In this document: positions 47,920-56,250 of the stretch, piece after piece
How the letters are laid out: each line of letters begins with the position of its first letter
How positions within the stretch are numbered: position 1 is the stretch's first letter
Made by a program: the position numbers and the translations under genes
Source of the DNA: Bacteroidota bacterium
Lineage (GTDB): Bacteria; Bacteroidota; Bacteroidia; Chitinophagales; Saprospiraceae
Assembly: GCA_030147525.1 (NCBI GenBank)
Contig: JASBVF010000001.1
Location: forward strand, 202,649-266,648
Direction of reading: 5' to 3'
DNA length: 64,000 nucleotides
The notes under the pieces: generated by a model
Told to the model about the DNA's origin: nothing
What the model saw: only the letters and a program-made list of their open reading frames with translations
Databases searched by the model: none

Positions 47920-47999
47920 GTAGACGGGTAGGCCGGTAGGCGAGTAGGCTTAAGGCTGGTTTTCAATTGTTTAAAAAATACCTCGCCTGCCAACCATCC
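47920..47999. repeat. 8-bp array (4 units) with an inverted partner
   Basis: Octamers GTAGACGG, GTAGGCCG, GTAGGCGA and GTAGGCTT run 47920-47951. A degenerate array on the other strand (about 47979-47999, CTCGCCTGCC core) follows after 27 bases. It fills the gap between the MutS-like gene and the convergent FKBP gene. Confidence 0.75.
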
Positions 48000-48019
48000 A
48001 CTTGTTTTAAAACAGTTCC

Positions 48020-48520
48020 TTAAAAGTTGACGAGTTCCACTTCGAAAATCAGTACGGAATTGGCCGGGATTCCCTGAAGAGGGATATTTCCATAAGCTAA
48101 TGCCGATGGCAAAAACAGTTTGCCTTTTCCGCCTTTTTTGAAAAATGGAATGCCTTCCCGCCAACCCAGAATCACTTGTTTCAAAGGAAAAGAAATCGGG
48201 CTCGTCCCGGTTTGGTCAAACACCTGCCCGTTTAGGAGATAACCTTTATAAAACACCGTAACCGTGGATTTTTGCCCCGGATTTCCGCCAGTACCTTCCT
48301 GCTCGATGACGTAATGCAGGCCGGAAGAGGTGGACTGGGCGGTGATGTTATTGTCGGAAAGATAGTCTTTGATTTTCTGAACGTCGATTGCGTGCTGCGC
48401 CGTATCCCGCTGAATGGCTACCCGGATTTGATCCTCCAGGGTGGGGCCGTCGTCTTTTTTGCAACCGAAAAGCACAACACCTGCAAGAATGAAAACTGAA
48501 AATTGAATGAATTTGCTCAT
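48020..48520 (-). CDS. FKBP-type peptidyl-prolyl isomerase, lipoprotein
   Basis: The 166-residue protein has a lipobox (FSVFILAGVVLFGCKK), a short helical N-terminal part, and one FKBP domain. That domain contains YVIEQEGTGG, VTVFYKGYLLNGQVFDQT, ISFPLKQVILGWREGIPFF, KLFLPSALAYGN and ILIFEVELVNF-type strands (here VLIFEVELVNF). It catalyses proline isomerisation in proteins on the periplasmic side of the envelope. The active-site aromatic and Asp residues (Y, F, D) are kept. It is a single gene, convergent with the MutS-like gene. Confidence 0.93.
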   Translation of the reverse strand: MSKFIQFSVFILAGVVLFGCKKDDGPTLEDQIRVAIQRDTAQHAIDVQKIKDYLSDNNITAQSTSSGLHYVIEQEGTGGNPGQKSTVTVFYKGYLLNGQVFDQTGTSPISFPLKQVILGWREGIPFFKKGGKGKLFLPSALAYGNIPLQGIPANSVLIFEVELVNF

Positions 48521-48900
48521 GTTTTGAAATGTTTAGAGGGCAAAAGTAGCAGAGGAGTTTAGTTTTGAAAAAATTATGATTGTCAGAAATTGACGACCCG
48601 CAGTCTTTTTTATTGTCAAAACTTCCATAGAAAATTAGCTTTGCGTCCATTTCTAATCCAAATAAACCAACAGCAGAACTGGTTGAAAGCTTAGACAGAG
48701 GCAGCGTTTCCAAATTTTATTTTTAAAAAACGGAACCTCGAAAACAGAATTTTAAAAATAGCATTTCGAAACCTGCTACCCTTTCAGCTGCCAAAACATC
48801 GCCCGGTCACAGACGTTTTTCTGAGTGACCCGGCATTCCCCAGGTACCATTTATAAATTACCCCGTCTGGACAGATCAGCCGGGCAAGCAGTCTCCAAAT
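48521..48900. other. Divergent intergenic region, FKBP and nadE
   Basis: This 380-bp gap is AT-rich on the left and GC-richer on the right. It should contain the promoters of both genes. A weak hairpin CGGTCAC (48804-48810) / GTGACCCG (48825-48832) with one bulge is visible. I see no gene or strong terminator. Confidence 0.4.
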
Positions 48901-50538
48901 ATGAAAATAGCCATAGCCCAATTGAATTTCTTCGTCGGCGATTTCGACGGCAACCTGGCCAAGATGCTCAAGGCCGTCGAAGAGGCCAAATCGCAGGGTG
49001 CCGACCTCGTCGCCTTTCCCGAACTTGCCACCTGCGGCTACCCACCCCGGGATTTTCTCGAATTCGACGACTTCATCCGCCGGGCCGAGCGATCGGTGCA
49101 ACTGCTGGCTGAGGCAGCGCAGGGTATCGCCATCGCCGTCGGTTCGCCGAGCCGGAATCCGGTCATCGAGGGGAAGGATTTGTTCAACTCCGCCTATTTT
49201 CTGGAGGATGGTAAAATCAAACACGTGCAGCACAAAGCGCTGCTGCCCACCTACGATGTGTTCGACGAATACCGCTATTTCGAGCCGGCCAAGGAGTTCA
49301 AGGTAGTAGAATTCAAGGGTCAAAAAATTGCCCTCAGCATCTGCGAAGACCTCTGGAACCTGGGTAACGAAAACCCGCTCTACACCGTCGTGCCGATGGA
49401 TGAAATGATGCCGCAGAAGCCGGATTTTATCCTCAATCTCTCCGCTTCGCCATTCACTTACAAACATGCCAAAGAGCGGATACGGGTGCTAAAAGCCAAC
49501 GTACAGCGCTACAAGCTCCCGATGATCTACTGCAACCAGATCGGATCGCAGACGGAAATTATTTTCGATGGCGGCTCGCTGGTCGTGTCGCCCGACGGAA
49601 CGATTTTCGAGGAAATGCCCTACTGGCAGGAAATGGTAAAAACCTTCGACCTGGACACGGTGGTGAAAGGCGGCCAAAACGTCGAGCAGGTCAAGGAAAA
49701 AATTCCGCTCATCCACGACGCCCTTGTGCTCGGCATCCGGGATTACTTTGGAAAATTAGGTTTCAAACAAGCGATCCTCGGCCTCTCCGGCGGCATCGAC
49801 TCGGCCGTGGTGGCTGTGCTGGCGGCACGGGCACTCGGCGAAGACAATGTGCGAGGGCTGCTCATGCCTTCGCAGTTCAGCTCCGACCACTCCGTGAACG
49901 ACGCCCGTGAACTGGCCATCAACCTCGGCATGCAGTATGACATTGTGCCGATCGAGCCGGTTTTCAACAGCTACATGACTGCGCTGGAGCCGCATTTCTG
50001 GGGGCATTCGTTCAATATTGCGGAGGAAAACATCCAGGCCCGCATCCGGGGTATGCTGGTGATGGCTATTTCAAACAAATTCGGCAACATCGTGCTGAAC
50101 ACGACCAACAAAAGCGAAATGGCTGTCGGCTACGGCACGCTCTACGGCGACATGTGCGGCGGCCTGTCCGTGCTGGCCGACGTGTATAAAACGGAGGTGT
50201 TCGAATTGGCCCGTTACATGAACAAAGACGGCATCGTCATTCCGGAAAACACGATCACGAAACCACCATCAGCAGAACTTCGGCCCAACCAAAAGGACAG
50301 CGACAGCCTTCCGGAGTACGATATTCTCGACGCCATTCTTTACCAGTATATTGAAAAACGACAAGGTCCCACCGAGATCATCGCCATGGGTTTTGATGAA
50401 AAAACCGTCCGGCGGGCGCTCAGGCTGGTGAACATCAACGAGTTCAAACGCCATCAGGCGGCGCCGGTGCTGCGTGTGTCGCCAAAGGCCTTCGGCGTGG
50501 GGCGGCGTATTCCGATCGTGGGGAAATATTTGTCGTGA
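48901..50538 (+). CDS. nadE: Glutamine-dependent NAD(+) synthetase
   Basis: The 545-residue protein has an N-terminal nitrilase-type glutaminase (AIAQLNFFVGDFDGN; Glu41 in AFPELATCGY, Lys112 in HKALLP, Cys148 in SICEDLWN) and a C-terminal ammonia ligase. The ligase carries the ATP-binding SGGIDSAVV (296-304), NKFGNIVLNTTNKSE, GTLYGDMCGG and TKPPSAELRPNQKDSDSLPEY. It makes NAD from nicotinate adenine dinucleotide using glutamine. All triad residues are present. The cytoplasmic enzyme is encoded by a single gene in this neighbourhood. Confidence 0.96.
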   Translation: MKIAIAQLNFFVGDFDGNLAKMLKAVEEAKSQGADLVAFPELATCGYPPRDFLEFDDFIRRAERSVQLLAEAAQGIAIAVGSPSRNPVIEGKDLFNSAYFLEDGKIKHVQHKALLPTYDVFDEYRYFEPAKEFKVVEFKGQKIALSICEDLWNLGNENPLYTVVPMDEMMPQKPDFILNLSASPFTYKHAKERIRVLKANVQRYKLPMIYCNQIGSQTEIIFDGGSLVVSPDGTIFEEMPYWQEMVKTFDLDTVVKGGQNVEQVKEKIPLIHDALVLGIRDYFGKLGFKQAILGLSGGIDSAVVAVLAARALGEDNVRGLLMPSQFSSDHSVNDARELAINLGMQYDIVPIEPVFNSYMTALEPHFWGHSFNIAEENIQARIRGMLVMAISNKFGNIVLNTTNKSEMAVGYGTLYGDMCGGLSVLADVYKTEVFELARYMNKDGIVIPENTITKPPSAELRPNQKDSDSLPEYDILDAILYQYIEKRQGPTEIIAMGFDEKTVRRALRLVNINEFKRHQAAPVLRVSPKAFGVGRRIPIVGKYLS

Positions 50539-50713
50539 AAAATTGCGGCACGCCGTCACGATTGAGCATCAGGTCAACCGGAATGTTTTTTCAAAAGTAA
50601 GTTTGTCAGGTTTAGACGAACAAAATCCCTTTATTTCCATTCCATGTTTTTTAATATCTTTCCAACCTGACAGGTCCGGAAAGTCATTCCTCACAACATT
50701 CACTCTATTTATC

Positions 50714-51550
50714 ATGGTAAAAAAACTATTCCTTCCTTTCGCAATCCTCGCAGCATTCACAATGATTCGCTGCACCAACTCGTCCACCGGAGAGCAGTCC
50801 GGCGGCGACAGTATGGCGCAATTCGCCAATGATTCCAATTTTACAGAAGCACACGAGAAGCCTGAAGCAATCGACTTTCAGGGCAAAGGCGAGATGACAG
50901 AATTTCGTACGCCCGACGGCAGCATGGGAAAAGCTTACACCATTAAGCCAGCAGAAACTTCGAACAAATTCCTCTTCGTCATTCATGAATGGTGGGGATT
51001 GAATGACCAGATCAAGCAGGAAGCTGAGCGACTGGCCGACAGCCTCGGCAACGTTACCGTCATGGCGCTCGACCTCTACGACGGGAAGGTGACCGACAAC
51101 CCGGAAGAGGCCGGAAAGATCATGAACAATATCAAGCCTGAACGTTGTGAAGCGATCATCAACGGTGCGCTGGCTGTGGCTGGCAAAGATGGTCAGGTCG
51201 CTACCATTGGTTGGTGCTTTGGCGGCGGCTGGTCATTGCGTAGCAGCATCCTGGCGGGCGATCGTGGCGCAGGTTGCGTGATGTACTACGGCATGCCGGT
51301 CGAGAAGGCAAATGAGCTTGCCCCGCTGCAAGCGGACGTACTCGGCATTTTTGCCAAAAAAGACGAATGGATCAACGAAAAGGTGGTCAATAACTTCAAA
51401 GCACTTGCAAAAGCGACGGGCAAAGATCTGGAAATTAACTGGTTCGATGCTGATCACGCTTTTGCCAATCCGAGTAATCCCCGCTACGATAAAGCGGCAG
51501 CACAGGACGCTAACAAGCTGGCGTTGGACTTCCTTCGGGAAAAACTGTGA
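50714..51550 (+). CDS. Dienelactone hydrolase family lipoprotein
   Basis: From the ATG at 50714 the 278-residue product has a lipobox-like signal (FLPFAILAAFTMIRCTNS). It has an alpha/beta-hydrolase fold of the dienelactone hydrolase type: FLFVIHEWWGLNDQIKQEAE, VTVMALDLYDGKVT, the nucleophile Cys in GWCFGGGWSL, FAKKDEWI and WFDADHAFANPS with catalytic Asp and His. The family opens lactones of aromatic breakdown or other esters. Upstream in-frame codons before 50714 lie in the nadE 3' region and are not translated. It is a possibly periplasmic enzyme; its natural substrate is unknown. Confidence 0.88.
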   Translation: MVKKLFLPFAILAAFTMIRCTNSSTGEQSGGDSMAQFANDSNFTEAHEKPEAIDFQGKGEMTEFRTPDGSMGKAYTIKPAETSNKFLFVIHEWWGLNDQIKQEAERLADSLGNVTVMALDLYDGKVTDNPEEAGKIMNNIKPERCEAIINGALAVAGKDGQVATIGWCFGGGWSLRSSILAGDRGAGCVMYYGMPVEKANELAPLQADVLGIFAKKDEWINEKVVNNFKALAKATGKDLEINWFDADHAFANPSNPRYDKAAAQDANKLALDFLREKL

Positions 51551-51571
51551 AAAAAAAGTGAAAAATTTAAT

Positions 51572-51617
51572 AGGTGACAAGTTTAAGGGGTTCAAAGGTT
51601 AACTTTGAACCCCTTAA
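51572..51617. terminator. Hairpin with 15-bp perfect arms, possibly an array element
   Basis: TTAAGGGGTTCAAAG (51583-51597) pairs with 51603-51617 around a five-base loop and is followed by TTATTTTG. It lies 22 bases after the hydrolase gene. The preceding heptamers AGGTGAC, AAGTTTA, AGGGGTT, CAAAGGT (51572-51599) also fit the 7-bp array pattern. Confidence 0.75.
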
Positions 51618-51646
51618 TTATTTTGCTAAACGAGATCATTCTTTTC

Positions 51647-52252
51647 ATGCAAGCAATCATCACCCACCATCTGTCTCAAGATCCTGTTTTAAAAAAACTG
51701 GTCGAAAAGTACCCTTTCCCGCCGGAGTCAACCGAACACCGTGATGTTTACGAGGCCTTGCTCCGGTCCATCATCTTCCAGCAGCTGTCAGGCAAGGTGG
51801 CCACGGTGATTCAAAATCGTTTTCTCGCCCTGTTCGAGGAGGGTAAGCCACATCCAGCCTTGCTGATGGAAATGGACCTGGAGACGCTGCGGAGCGCCGG
51901 GCTCTCCCGCCAGAAAGCTTCCTACCTGCAAAACGTAGCTGCGTTTTTTCAAAAAGAAAACCTGGAAAATCACGACTGGCATAGCATGAAAGATGAAGAG
52001 GTGGTCAAATATTTGACCCAAATCAAAGGTGTGGGGAAGTGGACGGTGGAGGTGCTGCTGATGTTTTGCCTGCGCCGCCCCGACGTGCTGCCGCTCGACG
52101 ACTACGGCGTCAGTTCAGCCATCATCGACCTGTATGGCCTGACGGAGAAGGGTAAAGCCCTGCGCCAGCGAATGCTGGAGGTGGCTGAACCGTGGCGGCC
52201 TTACCGGACGTATGCGTGCTGGTATTTGTGGAGGCATAAAGATGAGGGGTGA
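51647..52252 (+). CDS. DNA-3-methyladenine glycosylase (AlkA-type HhH-GPD)
   Basis: The 201-residue protein has the HhH-GPD fold: LLRSIIFQQLSGKVATVIQNRF (first helices), LRSAGLSRQKASYLQNVAAFF, and the hairpin LTQIKGVGKWTVEVLLMFCL with the active Asp in DVLPLDDYGVSSAI. The family removes alkylated bases. The start at 51647 is preferred because the upstream MNPLIILLNE codons fall in the terminator hairpin. There is no Fe-S cluster motif. It is the last gene before the sugar operon. Confidence 0.93.
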   Translation: MQAIITHHLSQDPVLKKLVEKYPFPPESTEHRDVYEALLRSIIFQQLSGKVATVIQNRFLALFEEGKPHPALLMEMDLETLRSAGLSRQKASYLQNVAAFFQKENLENHDWHSMKDEEVVKYLTQIKGVGKWTVEVLLMFCLRRPDVLPLDDYGVSSAIIDLYGLTEKGKALRQRMLEVAEPWRPYRTYACWYLWRHKDEG

Positions 52253-52368
52253 AAACAGGAATGTTCTTCAGCTTTTTGTACATGGTTCTTCATTTTTAGG
52301 TTAAAATTGTATCCGCCAACCGGCTTCGACCGGGCTTTTATTTTTCAAAACAAAAACCAACAACCATC

Positions 52369-53151
52369 ATGGATCTAAACCTGAAGGGAAAAGTATTCAT
52401 CGTCACCGGTGGCTCAAAAGGAATAGGCGAAGGCATTACGCTTGCGATTGCTGCCGAGGGCGGCATTCCGGTCATTGTTACCCGATCCCGTGAAGCAACT
52501 GAATCCTTGTTGGCAACGCTACAATCAACCGGAACGGAAGCCTTCGCTGTCATCGGGGATTTGCAAGACATAGAAAACTGTGAAAAGGCAGTAGCTCAGA
52601 CCATCGAGCGCTACGGAAGAATTGACGGGATCGTGAATAATGCCGGCGCTAACGATGGAGCGGGCCTTGAGAAAGGACCTGAAGCTTTCCGTGCATCCCT
52701 GAAGCTTAACCTGTTTCATTATTATGATCTGGTGCACTACGCACTGCCGCATTTGAAAAAAAGTAAGGGTTCCATTGTCAACATCAGCTCAAAGGTTGCA
52801 TTGACGGGGCAGGGAGGCACTTCCGGCTATGCTGCTGCCAAGGGGGCTCAACTGGCCCTTACCCGGGAATGGGCTGCTGAGCTTCTTCCGTATTCCATTC
52901 GGGTGAATGCGATTCTTCCGGCAGAGGTAATGACTCCGCTTTACCGTAGTTGGCTGGACTCCAGCTTCTCTAACCCTGCAGCAAAAGAGGCGGAAATTGT
53001 CTCAAAAATTCCATTAGAAAAAAGAATGACGACGACCGAAGAAATTGCAGCGATGGCCGTTTTTCTGCTTTCTGAAAAATCCGGCCACACGACCGGGCAA
53101 TTTTTGATTGTTGATGGAGGATACGTTCATTTAGACCGGTCTTTGACGTAA
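52369..53151 (+). CDS. SDR oxidoreductase (L-fucose/aldose dehydrogenase-like)
   Basis: The 260-residue protein is a classical short-chain dehydrogenase: GKVFIVTGGSKGIGEGI (cofactor), IVNNAGANDG, VNISSKVALTGQGGTSGYAAAKGAQ (Ser, Tyr and Lys of the triad) and INAILPAEVMTPLY-type (here VNAILPAEVMTPLY). Annotated relatives oxidise L-fucose or other aldoses to lactones. It is the first gene of a rightward run with xylulokinase, xylose isomerase, an IlvD-type dehydratase and a GntP permease, with gaps of 118 bases or less. That supports a role in sugar oxidation. Confidence 0.88.
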   Translation: MDLNLKGKVFIVTGGSKGIGEGITLAIAAEGGIPVIVTRSREATESLLATLQSTGTEAFAVIGDLQDIENCEKAVAQTIERYGRIDGIVNNAGANDGAGLEKGPEAFRASLKLNLFHYYDLVHYALPHLKKSKGSIVNISSKVALTGQGGTSGYAAAKGAQLALTREWAAELLPYSIRVNAILPAEVMTPLYRSWLDSSFSNPAAKEAEIVSKIPLEKRMTTTEEIAAMAVFLLSEKSGHTTGQFLIVDGGYVHLDRSLT

Positions 53152-53268
53152 GCTGCTAAAAATACAGGTATTCATGCATCTTTCAGTTTTTTTCCGGGCT
53201 TAACCGGGTTTTCTAAAAAACATGATCGGCATTTTGATCTATTTCACAGGCTAAAAAGTTTTACAAAA

Positions 53269-54750
53269 ATGTATCTACTCGGCTACGACATTGGCTCATC
53301 GTCCATCAAGGCAGCCCTCGTCCACGTTGGCGCCGGCGAAAAAGCAAACGTGGTGCAATCACCTGAAACGGAGATGACCATCGAATCTCCCCAGCCGGGC
53401 TGGGCTGAACAAAACCCTGAAAGCTGGTGGGCGAATGTGTGTACTGCCACCCGAAAACTGCTCCGGCAAACCGGTGTGAAACCTTCTGAAATCAAAGGGA
53501 TCGGTATTTCTTACCAGATGCACGGTCTGGTGGTTGTGGATAAAAACCAGCAGCCGTTGCGCCCTTCCATCATCTGGTGCGACAGCAGGGCCGTTGAGGC
53601 CGGGAATCGGGCTTTTGATGAAATGGGTCATCAGAAATGCCTTTCCCATCTGCTCAATTCTCCCGGAAATTTTACCGCAGCCAAGCTGAAGTGGGTCAAA
53701 GAAAACGAGCCACAGGTTTTTGATAAAATTGATAAAATGATGCTGCCCGGCGATTATATCGCCATGAAACTGACGGGTGAAATCATGATGACTCCGAGCG
53801 GGCTTTCTGAGGGTATTTTATGGGATTTTAAAAAAAATGAGGTAGCCGGGTTTGTGCTCGAAAACCTGGGCTTGGATAAAAATTTGATCCCTCCAATCCA
53901 GCCAACATTTTCTCTACAGGGGCACGTCACAAAAAAAGCGGCAGCGGAAACCGGCCTCTCTGAAGGCATTCCGGTCGCCTACCGGTCAGGCGATCAGCCA
54001 AATAACGCTCTGTCTCTCAATGTATTGGAGCCGGGAGAGGTGGCAGCCACCGGTGGTACTTCCGGTGTCGTGTATGGAGTGATTGACCGGCCGGATTTTG
54101 ACCCGCAGTCAAGAGTCAACGGCTTTGCACACGTCAACCATACCCCGGAAAAACCCAGGATCGGCATTTTACTTTGTATCAACGGAACCGGTATTCAGTA
54201 CAGTTGGATGAAACATCAGGTGGCGGGCAAGGGCGTGACTTACGATGAGATGGAGCGACAGGCGGCTTCCATTCCGCCGGGGGCTGACGGACTGCGCATC
54301 CTGCCCTTTGGTAATGGCGCCGAACGGATGCTGTGCAACCGGGAGCCGGGGGCAAAAATCATCAATCTTCATTTTAACCGGCATACCCGTGCCCACCTTT
54401 ACCGTGCGGCATTGGAGGGCATTGCTTTTTCCTTTGTTTACGGAATCGGTATTTTAAAAAATATGGGGCTGAACGTGCAGGTCATGCGGGTTGGCAACGA
54501 CAACCTGTTTCAATCCGCTATTTTTGCCGGCACTATTTCCAACCTCGTCGGCAGCCGGATTGAACTGGTAGAAACAACCGGCGCCATCGGAGCTGCCAGG
54601 GCTGCAGGTGTTGCCACAGGTATTTTCTCCGGTATCGGTGAAGCAATGCAGGGGAGCAAAGTCGTGTTCACCTACGAGCCTCGTCAGGATAATGAAGCCT
54701 GGGCAGCAGCTTACGACGCCTGGGAGCAGGATTTGAAAACAATTATTTAA
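53269..54750 (+). CDS. xylB: Xylulokinase (FGGY family carbohydrate kinase)
   Basis: The 493-residue cytoplasmic kinase has both FGGY domains: N-terminal YLLGYDIGSSSIKAALVHVG, QMHGLVVVD, IIWCDSRAVEAG, DYIAMKLTGEIMMTPSGLSEG; C-terminal AATGGTSGVVYGVI, GADGLRILPFGNGAERM, MRVGNDNLFQSAIFAGTI. It phosphorylates D-xylulose using ATP. The next gene is xylose isomerase, 15 bases later, so the pair forms the classical isomerase route. Length and motifs are normal. Some relatives act on other ketoses; xylulose is the best inference from context. Confidence 0.93.
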   Translation: MYLLGYDIGSSSIKAALVHVGAGEKANVVQSPETEMTIESPQPGWAEQNPESWWANVCTATRKLLRQTGVKPSEIKGIGISYQMHGLVVVDKNQQPLRPSIIWCDSRAVEAGNRAFDEMGHQKCLSHLLNSPGNFTAAKLKWVKENEPQVFDKIDKMMLPGDYIAMKLTGEIMMTPSGLSEGILWDFKKNEVAGFVLENLGLDKNLIPPIQPTFSLQGHVTKKAAAETGLSEGIPVAYRSGDQPNNALSLNVLEPGEVAATGGTSGVVYGVIDRPDFDPQSRVNGFAHVNHTPEKPRIGILLCINGTGIQYSWMKHQVAGKGVTYDEMERQAASIPPGADGLRILPFGNGAERMLCNREPGAKIINLHFNRHTRAHLYRAALEGIAFSFVYGIGILKNMGLNVQVMRVGNDNLFQSAIFAGTISNLVGSRIELVETTGAIGAARAAGVATGIFSGIGEAMQGSKVVFTYEPRQDNEAWAAAYDAWEQDLKTII

Positions 54751-54765
54751 AATTAAACATCAAAA

Positions 54766-56130
54766 ATGTCAATTGAAATGAAACCATCAAACACACCCGC
54801 CATCAACCTCGTAACCGGCGATAAAGAATACTTCAAAGGCATCGGCCGCATCCCGTTCGAGGGTCGGGAGTCTGATAACCCACTGGCTTTCCGCTGGTAT
54901 GACGAGGGCCGGATGGTCGGCGGTAAAACGATGCGGGATCATTTCAGATTCGCAGTGGCCTGGTGGCATACGCTCTGCGGAACCGGAGGAGATCCCTTCG
55001 GTGCGCCGACGAAAAATTTTCCCTGGCTGACGGCCTCTGACCCCATGGTTCAGGCCCGTGAAAAAATGGATGCGGGTTTTGAGTTTATTACCAAAATGGG
55101 TATTCCGTACTACTGTTTTCACGATTACGATCTCGTAGCGGAAGGCTCAACACTGGCAGAAAGTGAAAAACGCCTGGCTGCCATCACCGACTATGCCCTC
55201 GAAAAGCAAAAAGCCAGCGGGGTGAAACTGCTCTGGGGTACCGCCAACCTTTTTTCGAACCCACGCTACATGAACGGCGCCATGACCAACCCCGATTTTC
55301 AGGTGGTTGCTTTCGCCGGGGCGCAGGTGAAAAATGCCCTCGATGCTACCATCAAGCTGGGTGGTGAAAATTACGTCTTCTGGGGAGGGCGGGAAGGCTA
55401 CATGTCGTTGCTGAACACCGACATGAAGCGGGAACTGAATCACGCCGCCCGCTTTCTGCACGCTGCGAAAGATTACGCCCGGGCGCAGGGCTTCAAAGGC
55501 AATTTTTTCATCGAACCAAAACCGATGGAGCCGAGCAAACATCAATACGATTTTGATGCGGCAACCTGTATCAAATTCATCCGGGAGTACGGTCTGGAAA
55601 ATGATTTTAAACTGAACCTGGAATTTAACCATGCCACCCTTGCGCAGCACACCATGCAGCACGAAATGCAGGTGGCGGCCAGTGCAGGCATGCTCGGCAG
55701 CCTTGACGCCAACCGCGGCGACTATCAGAATGGCTGGGATACAGACCAGTTTCCCGTGGATGTGTACGAGCTGACAGAAGCGATGCTTGTTTTTCTTGAA
55801 GCCGGTGGACTGAAAGGCGGCGGCATCAATTTCGATGCAAAAACCCGCCGTAACTCCACGGACCTGGAAGATATTTTTTATGCACACATCGGCGGAATGG
55901 ATGCGTTCGCACGAGCCCTGCTGGCGGCACATGACATTCTTGAAAATTCCGGCTACCGCAAACTCCGACAGGAGCGCTATGCCTCTTTCGACAGTGGCGA
56001 AGGCAAGGATTTTGAAAACGGAAAGCTCACACTGGCAGATCTGGCAGCCATTGCCGGTAAAACCGTCGAACCAAAACAACGCAGCGGCCGGCAGGAGTTG
56101 TTTGAAAATATCCTGAACCGCTACGTTTAA
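54766..56130 (+). CDS. xylA: Xylose isomerase
   Basis: The 454-residue enzyme is a class II xylose isomerase. Motifs are [29 protein letters not shown] (His119 and Asp122 of the active site), [69 protein letters not shown] and [15 protein letters not shown]. It interconverts D-xylose and D-xylulose with divalent metal. It is co-transcribed with xylB upstream; the dehydratase follows 120 bases later. All metal ligands appear present. Confidence 0.96.
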   Translation: MSIEMKPSNTPAINLVTGDKEYFKGIGRIPFEGRESDNPLAFRWYDEGRMVGGKTMRDHFRFAVAWWHTLCGTGGDPFGAPTKNFPWLTASDPMVQAREKMDAGFEFITKMGIPYYCFHDYDLVAEGSTLAESEKRLAAITDYALEKQKASGVKLLWGTANLFSNPRYMNGAMTNPDFQVVAFAGAQVKNALDATIKLGGENYVFWGGREGYMSLLNTDMKRELNHAARFLHAAKDYARAQGFKGNFFIEPKPMEPSKHQYDFDAATCIKFIREYGLENDFKLNLEFNHATLAQHTMQHEMQVAASAGMLGSLDANRGDYQNGWDTDQFPVDVYELTEAMLVFLEAGGLKGGGINFDAKTRRNSTDLEDIFYAHIGGMDAFARALLAAHDILENSGYRKLRQERYASFDSGEGKDFENGKLTLADLAAIAGKTVEPKQRSGRQELFENILNRYV

Positions 56131-56250
56131 GTTTTGTGAAAGGGAAAGCCGGCCTGACTGTTGGACGTAAAATTTCTCCTGAGTTCGCCGGCCCATTCAT
56201 TTTTTTGAGAACTTTAAGCTCCCGGAAGCTTCATCAGCATTTTCAAAAAA

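Noticed and set aside
48784..49467. A long minus-strand frame opposite nadE
   Set aside because: It is antisense to a well-supported enzyme and shows no family motif. Several similar long antisense frames (for example 16366-16698, 36647-37573, 41259-42161, 55147-56196) were dropped for the same reason.
53185..53215. Terminator between the SDR and xylulokinase genes
   Set aside because: The CCGGG...CCGGG words are mostly direct rather than inverted, and the stem is too short.
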